Counted from the first letter of the stretch, positions 34,695-43,599 are shown. The stretch is 59,870 nt of DNA from an uncultured Elusimicrobiales bacterium (GCA_910576915.1 CAJTJT010000008.1:1-59870), one strand, 5' to 3'. Numbers and translations: made by a program. The notes: generated from the letters alone by a model not told the origin.

Positions 34695-35246
34695 ATGGAT
34701 ATTAAAATTACGGCCAAAGGCATTAAACTTACGCCGGCCATCAAAGAATTTATCAACACCCGCGTGGGCAAAATCGAAAACTTTTTCGACAATATCGTTT
34801 CCGCCCAAGTACTTATCTCGGTAGAAAAGAAAATCAACCAGAAAGCGGAAATCATCCTGCACACGGGCGCCAAAACCACCATCAGCGCGAGCGCGGTGGA
34901 AGACAACCTGTACAAAGCCATCGACGCCGCGGCCATCAAAGCCGAAGCGCAGGCCAAAAAAATCAAAAGCAAAGCCAAAGCCCGCAAAGTGACCAAGAAA
35001 TCCGTCAAAGACGAAGACCTCGGCGCTTTTGCCGACCATGTGCTCTTGCCGCAGAACGACGTGAAATTCTCCGTCATCAAACAGGTGGAAGTTTCGCCGA
35101 TGAACCCGGAAGACGCCGCCTACGAAATGGAACGCCTGGGATACTCCTTCTGGATGTTCCTGGACGAAGATTCCAAACAAATCAACCTGATTTTTAAACG
35201 CCTCGACGGCACTTACGGTCTTTTAAAACCCGTAAAGAAAAAATAA
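34695..35246 (+). CDS. hpf: Ribosome hibernation promoting factor, long form
   Basis: Binds the 30S decoding region in stationary phase and drives formation of 100S ribosome dimers. The 183 residues make it a long HPF: an N-terminal S30AE/sigma-54-modulation domain (about 1-95, DIKITAKGIKLTPAIKEFI), a Lys-rich linker, then the C-terminal dimerisation domain (about 120-175, DAAYEMERLGYSFWMFLD). GGAGG precedes the ATG. It is the first gene of an operon leading into hprK and the PTS; proximity of hpf, hprK/ptsN and rapZ is a recurring bacterial arrangement. Confidence 0.93.
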   Translation: MDIKITAKGIKLTPAIKEFINTRVGKIENFFDNIVSAQVLISVEKKINQKAEIILHTGAKTTISASAVEDNLYKAIDAAAIKAEAQAKKIKSKAKARKVTKKSVKDEDLGAFADHVLLPQNDVKFSVIKQVEVSPMNPEDAAYEMERLGYSFWMFLDEDSKQINLIFKRLDGTYGLLKPVKKK

Positions 35247-35264
35247 CGGCATTAGGGGCGGAAC

Positions 35265-36224
35265 GTGGAATTTACTAAATCCATTACCGTTGCGGAACTG
35301 CTCCAGGTTAAACGTCTTAACCTGGAGCTGGTCTGCGGCAAACGTTACATTCACCGCGAGATTACGCTGGGCAGCGTCAACCGCCCCGGCCTGGCGCTCG
35401 GCGGTCATTTGGACAATTTCCGCACCCACTCCGTGCAGGTGTTCGGGCGCGGGGAACAGGCGTTTTGCCAAAAAGAAAATAAATCGCGCCTGCGCGCCAA
35501 CGTGGCCAAAATGCTGGAAGAAGGCCAGGTGCCGTGCGTGATTATGTCTGCGGATTTGGACCCGCTTCCCGCCGTGCGCAAAGCGTGTTTAAGCGCGGAC
35601 GTACCCGTTCTAAAAACGCCGATGGAATCCACCGCTTTCGTAGCGGAATTTTCCCGCTTTTTGGACGAAAAACTCGCCCCTGTCACCCACGTTCACGGCG
35701 TGCTCGTAGACGTAAACGGCATGGGGGTACTTATCCGCGGGGAATCCGGCATCGGCAAAAGCGAATGCGCGCTTGAGCTTATCAAACGCGGGCATATTTT
35801 AGTGGCCGATGACGTTGTAGAAATTCAAAAAAGCCGTGGCCGTTACCTGCTCGGTTCCTGCCCTACCATGTTGAAACATTATATGGAGGTGCGCGGACTG
35901 GGGATTTTGGACGTACCGCTTCTGTTCGGCGTGGGTTCCACGCTCGACGAAACCAAAATCGATATGGAAGTGGTGCTCACTTTTCCCTCCGACAAACCGC
36001 TCGACAGACTGGGAGTGGAGCAGAAAACGACTAACATTTTAGGGGTGGAGATTCCGTCCTTGGGGCTGCCTGTTACGCCCGGGCGAAACTTGGCGGTGCT
36101 GATTGAGGTCGCCTCGCTTAACCAACGCTTAAAAAGCCAAGGGATTTTTTCCGCCCAGGAATTCAGCCAACGCATTTTGGACAAAATGAAAAAAGGAGCC
36201 GGAAAACCCGATGCAACCCGATAA
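35265..36224 (+). CDS. hprK: HPr kinase/phosphorylase
   Basis: Phosphorylates and dephosphorylates HPr on Ser46 in response to ATP, fructose-bisphosphate and phosphate, linking carbon flux to transport and regulation. The 319 residues have the N-terminal domain (1-130), the catalytic VHGVLVDVNG with His144, Walker A GESGIGKS (159-166), VADDVVEI, and the HprK signature EVRGLGILDVPLLFG. It starts with GTG at 35265 behind AGGGG. It overlaps rapZ by 14 nt. Its target HPr is encoded four kilobases downstream in the same operon and keeps Ser46. Confidence 0.94.
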   Translation: MEFTKSITVAELLQVKRLNLELVCGKRYIHREITLGSVNRPGLALGGHLDNFRTHSVQVFGRGEQAFCQKENKSRLRANVAKMLEEGQVPCVIMSADLDPLPAVRKACLSADVPVLKTPMESTAFVAEFSRFLDEKLAPVTHVHGVLVDVNGMGVLIRGESGIGKSECALELIKRGHILVADDVVEIQKSRGRYLLGSCPTMLKHYMEVRGLGILDVPLLFGVGSTLDETKIDMEVVLTFPSDKPLDRLGVEQKTTNILGVEIPSLGLPVTPGRNLAVLIEVASLNQRLKSQGIFSAQEFSQRILDKMKKGAGKPDATR

Positions 36225-37068
36225 AAGACGCATTTTTATTATTACCGGAATGAGCGGAGCCGGAAAATCCCAAGCGCTTAAAATCTTCGGCGATCTTGGG
36301 TTTTATTGCGTGGACAACCTGCCGTTGGCGTTATTCGGCGATTTTATCAAATACGTCCGCGCCAACGGCGAAATTCAAAACATCGCGCTGGGCATTGACG
36401 TGCGCGAAGGCGACCGTTTAAAACAAATGCCCAAGCTGATTTCCGCCCTGCCCAAAGACGATTTTACCGTTAAAGTTATTTTCCTGGACGCGGGTGAAGA
36501 CTGCCTGGTCCGCCGGTTTTCGGAAACGAAGCACAAACACCCCATTCACAAAAAACTGGCCGCGGCCATCGCGCACGAACGCGAAGTGATGAACCCCATC
36601 AAAACGATGGCGGATAAAGTAATCGACACGTCGGACTTAAAGCTGGGCGAGCTAAAAGAAAAACTCTCCGCCCTTTTAAGCCTTACGCGCGAACGCGACA
36701 TGCAGATTTCGGTCATGTCCTTCGGGTTCAAGCACGGGCTGCCCAAAGACTGCGACATCGTAATGGACGTACGCTTCCTGCCCAATCCGTACTATATTGC
36801 GGAGTTGAAAGAGAAAACGGGCCTGGACGAAGGCGTCCAAAACTACATCATGTCATTTAAAGAATCGCAGGAATTTGCGGAGAAATTCGCCGATTTGATT
36901 AAGTATTTGATTCCCAAATACATTAAAGAAGGAAAAAGTTACCTGACTATCGCCATGGGCTGCACGGGCGGCAGACACCGCAGCGTGTTTATGGCGCATA
37001 AGCTGGCGGAGTATTTAAACCAACTGGGGCTGAGCGCCTCGGAATTTCACAGGGATATAGGACTCTAA
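36211..37068 (+). CDS. rapZ: RapZ/YvcJ-family nucleotide-binding protein
   Basis: P-loop protein that in E. coli adapts RNase E to the GlmZ sRNA and thereby controls glmS; in Firmicutes YvcJ has a related but less defined role. The 285 residues have Walker A GMSGAGKS (13-20), FYCVDNLPLAL and the C-terminal GCTGGRHRSVFMA motif that binds amino-sugar phosphate in RapZ. The operon position after hprK is conserved. Whether it acts on an RNA here is unknown; glmS of this genome is in the window, but no GlmZ-like RNA is evident near it. Confidence 0.92.
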   Translation: MQPDKRRIFIITGMSGAGKSQALKIFGDLGFYCVDNLPLALFGDFIKYVRANGEIQNIALGIDVREGDRLKQMPKLISALPKDDFTVKVIFLDAGEDCLVRRFSETKHKHPIHKKLAAAIAHEREVMNPIKTMADKVIDTSDLKLGELKEKLSALLSLTRERDMQISVMSFGFKHGLPKDCDIVMDVRFLPNPYYIAELKEKTGLDEGVQNYIMSFKESQEFAEKFADLIKYLIPKYIKEGKSYLTIAMGCTGGRHRSVFMAHKLAEYLNQLGLSASEFHRDIGL

Positions 37069-37070
37069 TT

Positions 37071-37478
37071 ATGGTAAAAATCATTTTAGTAACCCACGGG
37101 CAGCTGGCCCAACAAATGCTGGATACGGCGGCGCAGATTATCGGCAAGCCGTCCGACGATGGTTTTGCGGCGTTTTCCGTTACGACGGCGGCGTCCGTAG
37201 AACAGGAAGCGGCCAAACTGAAAGAAACCCTTTCCGCCTGCGAAGATGGCGCCGTTGTACTGACCGATATCTTCGGCGGCAGCGCCACCAACATTTCGCT
37301 CACCGCCAGCAAAGACCTGGCCAACTGCCACGTCATCACCGGGCTTAACCTGAGCATGCTGCTCACCGCCATCAACAGCCGCAAAAAAATGACGGCCAAA
37401 GAACTGGCGGAAAAAATCGAAGCCGACGGAAAACGCGCCGTTATTAACGCGACCGAACTGTTAATTAAAGGATTTTAA
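37071..37478 (+). CDS. PTS mannose-family EIIA component
   Basis: Cytosolic phosphocarrier domain of a mannose-type (ManX) phosphotransferase permease, 135 residues. Phospho-accepting His9 lies in VTHGQLAQ, and the DIFGGSATN segment is typical of the family fold. It takes phosphate from HPr and passes it to EIIB. It starts 2 nt after rapZ and overlaps EIIB by 1 nt. As a separate small protein it is the stand-alone form rather than the EIIAB fusion of E. coli ManX. The sugar specificity cannot be read from it. Confidence 0.9.
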   Translation: MVKIILVTHGQLAQQMLDTAAQIIGKPSDDGFAAFSVTTAASVEQEAAKLKETLSACEDGAVVLTDIFGGSATNISLTASKDLANCHVITGLNLSMLLTAINSRKKMTAKELAEKIEADGKRAVINATELLIKGF

Positions 37479-37948
37479 TGCCTATTATTTTCGCGCGGGT
37501 GGACGACCGCCTGATTCACGGCCAAATCGTACAGGCTTGGCTGCCGGAGTTAAACGTGGACGAGGTGCTGATTCCCTGTTCCAAGGAGAAAGCAAACTGC
37601 CTCAACCGCGGGCTCCTGCGCCTGAGCCTGCCGTACGAATACGAACTGACGATTTTAGATTCCCCCGCCGCCGCGCGCCGCGCCAACGAATCAAACCGCC
37701 GGATTTTTCTGTTAATGGGTTCGCTTAAAGAAGCCGCCGACCTGATTAAAGACGGCCTGCAAATAAAATCCCTTAACATCGGCGGAATGCACTTTAAAGA
37801 CGGGGCGCAAAAACTGGCCGACAACGTATTTTTAGACGGAGACGACAAACGTTTTTTAAAACTAATCCGGGACCTGGGAATTAACATCGAAACCCGCGCG
37901 GTGCCGTCTTCCGCGTCCGTTTCCATAGTTGGAGCCATTGAACCATGA
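37478..37948 (+). CDS. PTS mannose-family EIIB component
   Basis: A 156-residue EIIB of the mannose class. It starts MPIIFARVDDRLIHGQIVQAW, where His14 is the phosphorylation site that hands phosphate to the incoming sugar. IGGMHFKDG and the C-terminal fold are intact. The gene is coupled on both sides: 1 nt overlap with EIIA and 4 nt overlap with EIIC. Co-localisation with EIIC and EIID shows it serves a permease rather than being only regulatory. Confidence 0.92.
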   Translation: MPIIFARVDDRLIHGQIVQAWLPELNVDEVLIPCSKEKANCLNRGLLRLSLPYEYELTILDSPAAARRANESNRRIFLLMGSLKEAADLIKDGLQIKSLNIGGMHFKDGAQKLADNVFLDGDDKRFLKLIRDLGINIETRAVPSSASVSIVGAIEP

Positions 37949-38550
37949 CACCTGAGATATTCTCCCTCTGCGCACTTGCCGCCATTTTGGAACTGGATAC
38001 GACGTACGCTTTCCAGCTGACATTTTCGCGCGGCATTATCGCGGGCCCGCTTTTGGGCCTTATTACGGGGGATTTAATGGCCGGCGTGCAGGTGGGTGTA
38101 TTTACCGAACTGATTTTTGCCGACGTAAATCCGCTCGGCGGCATTTTACCCCCCAGCGCGGCCGTTTGCTGCGCCGTAACCATGGCGCTGCACGCCCTGG
38201 GGGTGGAATTATATTTTGCTTTCTTCTTTGGCATTATCGGCGCGGCGTTGTTTTCGACGCTGGAAAAATTCATGCGCAAAAACCGTTTTAAATGGCTGGT
38301 GTTCTGGGAACAGAAAATCACCCAAAAGCCCAAAACAGTCAACCGAACGGTGGGGTTTGCGCTTGCGTCGTCGTTTTTAATGAATTTCATTTATATTTTT
38401 GTATTCGTGTGGCTGATCGGCCAGCTGACGCTGGCGCTCCTGCCACACCTACCCCTGAAAGCGCATGCCGCGTGCAAATTCGCTTTCATGGCTGTACCGT
38501 GGATCGGCCTGGCCACGCTGATACCGGCGTTCCGTTTAAAATCGAGGTAA
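37945..38550 (+). CDS. PTS mannose-family EIIC membrane component (short)
   Basis: Polytopic inner-membrane subunit (ManY-like) that with EIID forms the sugar channel. The N-terminal part AILELDTTYAFQLTFSRGI and the pore segment GVFTELIFADVNPLGGILPP are recognisable. At 201 residues it is clearly shorter than the roughly 260 of E. coli ManY. The shortfall appears to lie in the C-terminal half. The reading frame is intact and EIID follows after 3 nt, so this seems a natural compact form rather than a broken gene. Confidence 0.82.
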   Translation: MTPEIFSLCALAAILELDTTYAFQLTFSRGIIAGPLLGLITGDLMAGVQVGVFTELIFADVNPLGGILPPSAAVCCAVTMALHALGVELYFAFFFGIIGAALFSTLEKFMRKNRFKWLVFWEQKITQKPKTVNRTVGFALASSFLMNFIYIFVFVWLIGQLTLALLPHLPLKAHAACKFAFMAVPWIGLATLIPAFRLKSR

Positions 38551-38553
38551 CGC

Positions 38554-39375
38554 ATGAACTTTGCCGTGCGCCTAAACATTTTTTTGCGTTCGTTCTTCCT
38601 GCAGACGGGTTGGAATTACATGAAATACCAAAACGTGGGGCTTACATTCGTCATGCTGCCGTTCTTAAAAAAGCTATACGAAAACGACAAAGACGCTCTG
38701 CCCTCCGTCCTCACCCGCTACCTGGAAACGTTCAACACGCAGCCGGTAATGGCCTCGTTTTGCTTCGGGGCGCTGGCGCAGAAAGAAGAAGCCGTCGCGC
38801 ATGCCAAAACGCTGTCCTCGTTTAAAGAGCGCGTGACCGAATGGAGCGCCGTGCGCAAAAGCCTTTCTATTACGGCCGCGTCCATCGGGGACCGTTTGTT
38901 TTGGGGGACGCTCAAACCGCTTACGCTTCTCCTGGCGCTGTTTATCTGGCTGGGCCTGGGCGTTAACTTTTTTGAAGGATGCGCCAACCAAACGATCTCG
39001 GTCTGGGCGGCGTTTTCCGCCGGGGCGGCAGCGTTTTTCGCATTCAACGCGGTGGCGCTTTTTGTAAAGTGGGAAGGCATTAAAATCAGCTTCCGCGAAG
39101 ACGAAAACGCCTGTTTCGGGCTAACCCGTTTTGACTGGAACAAAACCATCTATCAGGCAAAACGGCTGGGCCTTTTGGCGGCAGTGGGCATGATTGTATA
39201 CGGGTTGTATTATTATTTAAAAGATTTTCAGGAGCCTAACGCTCATTTTTACGCGCGGGCGGCTATCGTACTGGTGTTTGTGTGCCTTAGCTTTGTTACG
39301 CGCAAATTAAAAATTGCCAATATGTATTTGTACCTGGCGGCGGTGGTGACGCTCAACATCGTCTGCCTGTTTTAA
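38554..39375 (+). CDS. PTS mannose-family EIID membrane component
   Basis: A 273-residue ManZ-like partner of EIIC. The N-terminal region FLRSFFLQTGWNYMKYQNVG matches the family's Q(T/A)xWNYE.mQ-like opening, the middle SITAASIGDRLFWGTLKPL matches the 'GD.lfwg..rp' motif, and hydrophobic helices fill the C-terminal half. EIID is unique to the mannose PTS class and so fixes the transporter class. It follows EIIC by 3 nt and precedes HPr by 14 nt. Confidence 0.88.
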   Translation: MNFAVRLNIFLRSFFLQTGWNYMKYQNVGLTFVMLPFLKKLYENDKDALPSVLTRYLETFNTQPVMASFCFGALAQKEEAVAHAKTLSSFKERVTEWSAVRKSLSITAASIGDRLFWGTLKPLTLLLALFIWLGLGVNFFEGCANQTISVWAAFSAGAAAFFAFNAVALFVKWEGIKISFREDENACFGLTRFDWNKTIYQAKRLGLLAAVGMIVYGLYYYLKDFQEPNAHFYARAAIVLVFVCLSFVTRKLKIANMYLYLAAVVTLNIVCLF

Positions 39376-39389
39376 CCGGGGGATATTAC

Positions 39390-39659
39390 GTGATAGAACA
39401 AAACCTTAAAATCAATAACCGTTTGGGCCTGCACGCCCGCCCCGCCGCGCTCATCGCGCAGACGGCGGCCGGATTTAAGTGCAGCGTCCAGCTGACCAAA
39501 GACGGCGTAAGCGTAAATGCCAAGAGCATCATGGGGGTAATGATGCTGGCCGCAGAATACGGATCCGAACTGACGCTTTGCACGGAAGGGGACGACGAAC
39601 AGCAGGCAGCGGACGCCATCAAAAAACTGTTCGACGATAAATTTAACGAGGAGTTTTAA
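39390..39659 (+). CDS. ptsH: Phosphocarrier protein HPr
   Basis: An 89-residue HPr. Active-site His15 lies in NRLGLHARPAAL and regulatory Ser46 in AKSIMGV, the target of HprK. It receives phosphate from EI and gives it to EIIA. It starts with GTG at 39390 (GGGGG upstream) and overlaps ptsI by 1 nt. Both phosphorylation sites being intact, together with hprK in the operon, supports full Ser/His dual control as in Gram-positives. Confidence 0.95.
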   Translation: MIEQNLKINNRLGLHARPAALIAQTAAGFKCSVQLTKDGVSVNAKSIMGVMMLAAEYGSELTLCTEGDDEQQAADAIKKLFDDKFNEEF

Positions 39660-41401
39660 TGCTGGTTTTAAAAGGTGTGGCCGCAAGCCCCGGCGTGGCG
39701 ATTGGTCCGGCGGTTTTACTGCCGGGGGAAAGTTTTGCCGTCACCCGGCACTACGTGGAACCCTCCGAAGTTAAAAACGAAATTCGCAAACTCAGCGACG
39801 CTGTACAAAAAACGCTCGCGGATTTGAACACGTGCGAACAAAAAGTAATGGGGGAGCTCGGCGGCGAATATGCCAACCTGCTTTCCGCCCATAAACTCAT
39901 TTTGCAGGATCCGTCCCTCTCCGGCAGCGTTACCAAAAAAATCACCACCGAACATTTAAGCGCGCAGGCGGCCATTTTGCTTACGCTGCAGGAACTTGCC
40001 GCCCAGTTTGAAAAAATAGAAGACCCGTTTTTTAAAGAACGCCGCAACGATATTTTTGACGTAGGCAAGCGGCTCGTCAGCAACTTGGAAGGGGACGAGC
40101 GCGGATTCTTGGCCTCCATCAAAAAGCCTTCTTTGCTGGTAGCGCACAATTTGTATCCGTCCGACACCATTAACCTGCAGGAAAACCAGGTAATGGGCTT
40201 CTGCACGGATGCGGGCGGCAAAACCAGCCATACCGCGCTTTTGGCGCAGAGCCTGAACATTCCGGCCGTGGTGGCCCTCGGCACCGCCTCCAAAGACGTG
40301 CGCGACGGCGACACGCTGATTATCGACGGCGAAAACGGCCTTTTGGTCATCAACCCGGATAAATACACCCTCGCCAATTACCGCAAAATCCAGCGCGAAA
40401 TAAAAAAAACCGACGCGCTGTTAAAAACCATCAACCATCTGCCGGTAATCACCAGCGACGGGCACCCGGTTAAACTCTACGTAAATTACGACCCGCGCAC
40501 CGACAATAAAGAAAACAAACGCCTTATTACCGACGGCCTGGGCCTGCTGCGCACCGAATTTTTATTTATGAATACCCCCGTCCCGCCAACGGAAGAAGAA
40601 CAGTACCAAATCTATTTGGCCGTTGCCAAACGTTTTGACATGCGCCCCGTTACCATCCGCCTGGCGGACCTGGGGGCCGACAAAATGCCCGATTTTCCGC
40701 TGGACGAATTTGATAAGGACGCTAACCCCTTTATGGGCTGCCGCGGCATCCGGCTGTTCTTAAAGAACCCGGAACTGCTGCACACCCAGTTGCGCGCGAT
40801 TATCCGCACGGCGTGCGAAGTGCCCGCGCAGGTAAAAATCATGATTCCGATGATTTCGTCGGTAGAAGAAATCCGCCATGTGCGCGAAGCCTTTAACCAA
40901 GCACTTGCGGAGTTTGAGGCCGAAGGCAAAAAGCCCGTTAATAAAATCGCTTTGGGCGGCATGATTGAAGTGCCCGCCGCCGCGATTGCGCTGGACGGCA
41001 TGATTGGGGACCTCGATTTTATTTCCATTGGCACCAATGACTTGATACAATATTTAATAGCGGTGGACCGCGTGAACCAGGAAGTCGCCCATATGTACGA
41101 CCCCTGCCACCCCGCCGTAGTACGCACGCTGAACCTGATTTTACAGACGGCGCACAAACGCGGAAAACATGCCAGCATCTGCGGAGAGCTGGCCTCGGAC
41201 GCCAAAATGCTGCCCATTTTGCTGGGCTTAAACGTGGACGGATTATCCGTCACGCCGCGCATGTATTTGCGCGTAAAAAACAATATCCGCAATTCCAATT
41301 TCGAGCACTGCTCCGACCTCGCCCAAGCGGCGTTACTCATGGGCAGTTCGGCGGACATCCGCAATTTAATAGAGCAGAACGACAAACATGAAGATTCGTA
41401 A
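39659..41401 (+). CDS. ptsI: PTS enzyme I (phosphoenolpyruvate-protein phosphotransferase)
   Basis: Starts the PTS cascade by taking phosphate from PEP onto His191 (GGKTSHTALLAQ) and passing it to HPr. The 580 residues show the N-terminal phosphohistidine and HPr-binding domain, then the PEP-binding TIM barrel with GLLRTEFLF, LADLGADKMP, MGCRGIR, EVPAAAI and the active-site Cys in ASICGELASD. The length is standard. It overlaps HPr by 1 nt and lepA by 14 nt, so it is tightly packed in the operon. Confidence 0.96.
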   Translation: MLVLKGVAASPGVAIGPAVLLPGESFAVTRHYVEPSEVKNEIRKLSDAVQKTLADLNTCEQKVMGELGGEYANLLSAHKLILQDPSLSGSVTKKITTEHLSAQAAILLTLQELAAQFEKIEDPFFKERRNDIFDVGKRLVSNLEGDERGFLASIKKPSLLVAHNLYPSDTINLQENQVMGFCTDAGGKTSHTALLAQSLNIPAVVALGTASKDVRDGDTLIIDGENGLLVINPDKYTLANYRKIQREIKKTDALLKTINHLPVITSDGHPVKLYVNYDPRTDNKENKRLITDGLGLLRTEFLFMNTPVPPTEEEQYQIYLAVAKRFDMRPVTIRLADLGADKMPDFPLDEFDKDANPFMGCRGIRLFLKNPELLHTQLRAIIRTACEVPAQVKIMIPMISSVEEIRHVREAFNQALAEFEAEGKKPVNKIALGGMIEVPAAAIALDGMIGDLDFISIGTNDLIQYLIAVDRVNQEVAHMYDPCHPAVVRTLNLILQTAHKRGKHASICGELASDAKMLPILLGLNVDGLSVTPRMYLRVKNNIRNSNFEHCSDLAQAALLMGSSADIRNLIEQNDKHEDS

Positions 41402-43217
41402 CTTTTCCATCGTGGCGCACATCGACCACGGCAAAACCACCCTTTCGGACCGTATCCTGGAAGACACCGGCACCGTACCGAAACGCAAAATGCAGGCCCA
41501 GCTGCTTGACGGCATGGACCTGGAACGCGAACGCGGCATTACCATCAAAGCCAAAGCCGTACGCATTCAGTATAAAGACTACATTTTAAACTTAATTGAC
41601 ACCCCCGGCCATGTGGACTTTTCCTACGAAGTGGCCCGTTCCCTGCGCGCGTGCGAAGGGGTGCTGCTCTTGGTGGACGCGTCGCAAGGTGTGGAAGCGC
41701 AGACCGTGGCCCACGCGCATTTGGCGCAAAGTTTGGGTCTTAAAATTATCCCGGTGATGAACAAGGTGGATTTGTCCCAGTCCGACGCGGACGCTTCGGA
41801 AGAACAATTATGGGACATTCTGCGCGACCCCATTGAAGCCGAACGCGTCAGCGCAAAAACCGGCATGGGCATTGAACACCTGCTCGACCGTATTATTGCG
41901 GACGTGCCCGCCCCGCAGGGCGACCCGGAAGCCCCCCTGCGCGCGTTAATTTTCGACTCGTATTACGACCCGTTCCGCGGCGTAATTATGTACATCCGCA
42001 TTGTGGACGGTTCCGTCAAACCGGGCCAGACGATTCAGTTTATGTCTTCCGGCGCGTCGTACAAAACCGAAGAAATCGGTTTTATGACGCCCAAACAACT
42101 CCACAAGTGCGATAAACTTTCCGCCGGAGAAGTGGGCTATTTGGTCGCCGGGATTAAAGACATTCACCAGGTGAAAGTGGGCGACACCGTTACGCTGGCC
42201 GAACGGCCCGCGCAAGTGGCGCTCCCCGGGTACGAGGACGCGAAACCCGTTGTATTCGCCAGTATCTTTCCGGTAGAAACGACCGATTTCCCGCTACTGC
42301 GCAAGGCACTGGAAAAACTGAATCTGTCCGATTCGTCTTTCCACTACCAGAGCGAAACGTCCAAGGCGTTGGGCTTTGGGTTCCGCTTGGGATTTATGGG
42401 GATTTTGCACATCGAAATCGTAAAAGAACGGTTGGAGCGTGAGTTTAATTTGTCCCTTATCGCTACCAGCCCCAACGTGGTGTATCACGTCAAATTTACG
42501 CCGCGCAAATCCCACCCGCAGGAGCTGGCCGCCTTGCCGGACGCGCCGGACGACCCGGGGTATAAAATTATCGACAACCCGGCCAACTTCCCCCCGCACG
42601 GCGATATCATCGACATTAAAGAACCCGTCATCCACATCACCATCGTTACCCCGGTGGAGTTTATGGACGGCGTAATGACGCTTTTAAAAGATAAACGCGG
42701 CGTGTTTATGAACATGGACCATTTGTCCAACCAGCGCGTAATTATCAAGTACGAAATGCCGATGGGCGAAATGGTAATCGACTTCTACAACAAATTAAAA
42801 TCCGTTTCCAAAGGCTACGCTTCGTTTGACTACGAGGTGGCAGGTTTTAGAAGTTCCGACGTAGTTTTAATGGAAATTTTACTGCACGGAACGCCGGTGG
42901 ATGCGCTGTCCGTCGTCGTACACAAAGACAAAGCGCAAACCATGGGCCGCGCGCTGTGCGCCAAGCTAAAAGAACTTATCGGACGCCAGCAGTTTGAAGT
43001 GGCCGTACAGGCCGCCATCAACGGCAAAGTGATTGCGCGCGAAACCATCCCCGCGTTCCGCAAAGACGTTATCGCCAAATGTTACGGCGGCGATATTACG
43101 CGTAAACGCAAACTTTTAGAGAAACAAAAAGAAGGGAAAAAGCGCATGAAGTCTATCGGCAGCCTGAACATTCCGCAGGAAGCCTTTGTGGCCATGCTGA
43201 AAATCGACGAAGAATAG
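41388..43217 (+). CDS. lepA: Elongation factor 4 (LepA)
   Basis: Ribosomal GTPase that binds post- or pre-translocation ribosomes and promotes back-translocation or initiation fidelity. The 609 residues have the G1 AHIDHGKTT, G2 ERGITI, G3 DTPGHVDF and G4 NKVDL motifs, domains II to V, and the LepA-specific basic C-terminal domain (GDITRKRKLLEKQKEGKKR). The start overlaps ptsI by 14 nt; no separate promoter is seen. A strong terminator lies 165 nt downstream. Confidence 0.97.
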   Translation: MKIRNFSIVAHIDHGKTTLSDRILEDTGTVPKRKMQAQLLDGMDLERERGITIKAKAVRIQYKDYILNLIDTPGHVDFSYEVARSLRACEGVLLLVDASQGVEAQTVAHAHLAQSLGLKIIPVMNKVDLSQSDADASEEQLWDILRDPIEAERVSAKTGMGIEHLLDRIIADVPAPQGDPEAPLRALIFDSYYDPFRGVIMYIRIVDGSVKPGQTIQFMSSGASYKTEEIGFMTPKQLHKCDKLSAGEVGYLVAGIKDIHQVKVGDTVTLAERPAQVALPGYEDAKPVVFASIFPVETTDFPLLRKALEKLNLSDSSFHYQSETSKALGFGFRLGFMGILHIEIVKERLEREFNLSLIATSPNVVYHVKFTPRKSHPQELAALPDAPDDPGYKIIDNPANFPPHGDIIDIKEPVIHITIVTPVEFMDGVMTLLKDKRGVFMNMDHLSNQRVIIKYEMPMGEMVIDFYNKLKSVSKGYASFDYEVAGFRSSDVVLMEILLHGTPVDALSVVVHKDKAQTMGRALCAKLKELIGRQQFEVAVQAAINGKVIARETIPAFRKDVIAKCYGGDITRKRKLLEKQKEGKKRMKSIGSLNIPQEAFVAMLKIDEE

Positions 43218-43320
43218 GGGCGAGCCGCCCCTCCCAACCCCGGAAAGCGACTTCTGACTAGTTGAGCCACATTATTTAAGTGATGTTGCCAAGTATGGGA
43301 GAGGCGGGCAAGTTGCCGTC
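43217..43320. repeat. Dispersed intergenic repeat, copy R3
   Basis: Starts with the same 19 nt as R1 (GGGGCG hairpin) and then carries GCGACTTCTGACTAGTTGAG, CCACATTATTTAAGTGATG and GGCGGGCAAGTTGCCG. About 70 nt are almost identical to copy R4, 190 nt downstream. Confidence 0.65.
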
Positions 43321-43380
43321 CGCAGGACTACGGGTCAACGCTTCTGCCTCGGACAGAGCTATATCATTGACGCAACATTC

Positions 43381-43419
43381 TACAAGAGGGAACAAATTTT
43401 TGTTCTCTCTTGTTTTTTT
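43381..43419 (+). terminator. Intrinsic terminator of the hpf-lepA operon
   Basis: A 15-bp stem with one G-T pair, arms beginning ACAAGAG and ending CTCTTGT, followed by seven T. Confidence 0.9.
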
Positions 43420-43435
43420 GCCTCTCCTCCCAGTT

Positions 43436-43525
43436 CCAAACAGCGACTTCTGACTGGGTGAGCCACATTATTTAAGTGATGTTGCCAAGCATGGGAAAGG
43501 CGGGCAAGTTGCCGCTGACAGGACA
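43436..43525. repeat. Dispersed intergenic repeat, copy R4
   Basis: Tandem relative of R3. It shares the GCGACTTCTGACT, GAGCCACATTATTTAAGTG and GGCGGGCAAGTTGCCG blocks with only a few changes. The GC hairpin at the start of R3 is missing here. Confidence 0.65.
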
Positions 43526-43533
43526 AAGCCGTC

Positions 43534-43567
43534 ATCCCGGCACGCTGCGCGCCGCCAGAGCCGGGAT
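43534..43567. repeat. GC-rich palindrome, REP-like
   Basis: ATCCCGGC and GCCGGGAT are perfect 8-nt inverted arms around an 18-nt GC-rich loop, preceded by CGTC and followed by CCAGG. This resembles widespread REP-like palindromes. It stands just downstream of the 3' end of the pilin gene at 43600 and may fold in its transcript. Confidence 0.55.
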
Positions 43568-43599
43568 CCAGGTTGTTTATAAAAAAAATTCTTTTTTAA

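Noticed and set aside
43217..43525. R3/R4 as a CRISPR array
   Set aside because: Only two units, about 70 nt long, with diverged sequence and a terminator between them. No regular spacers and no cas genes.
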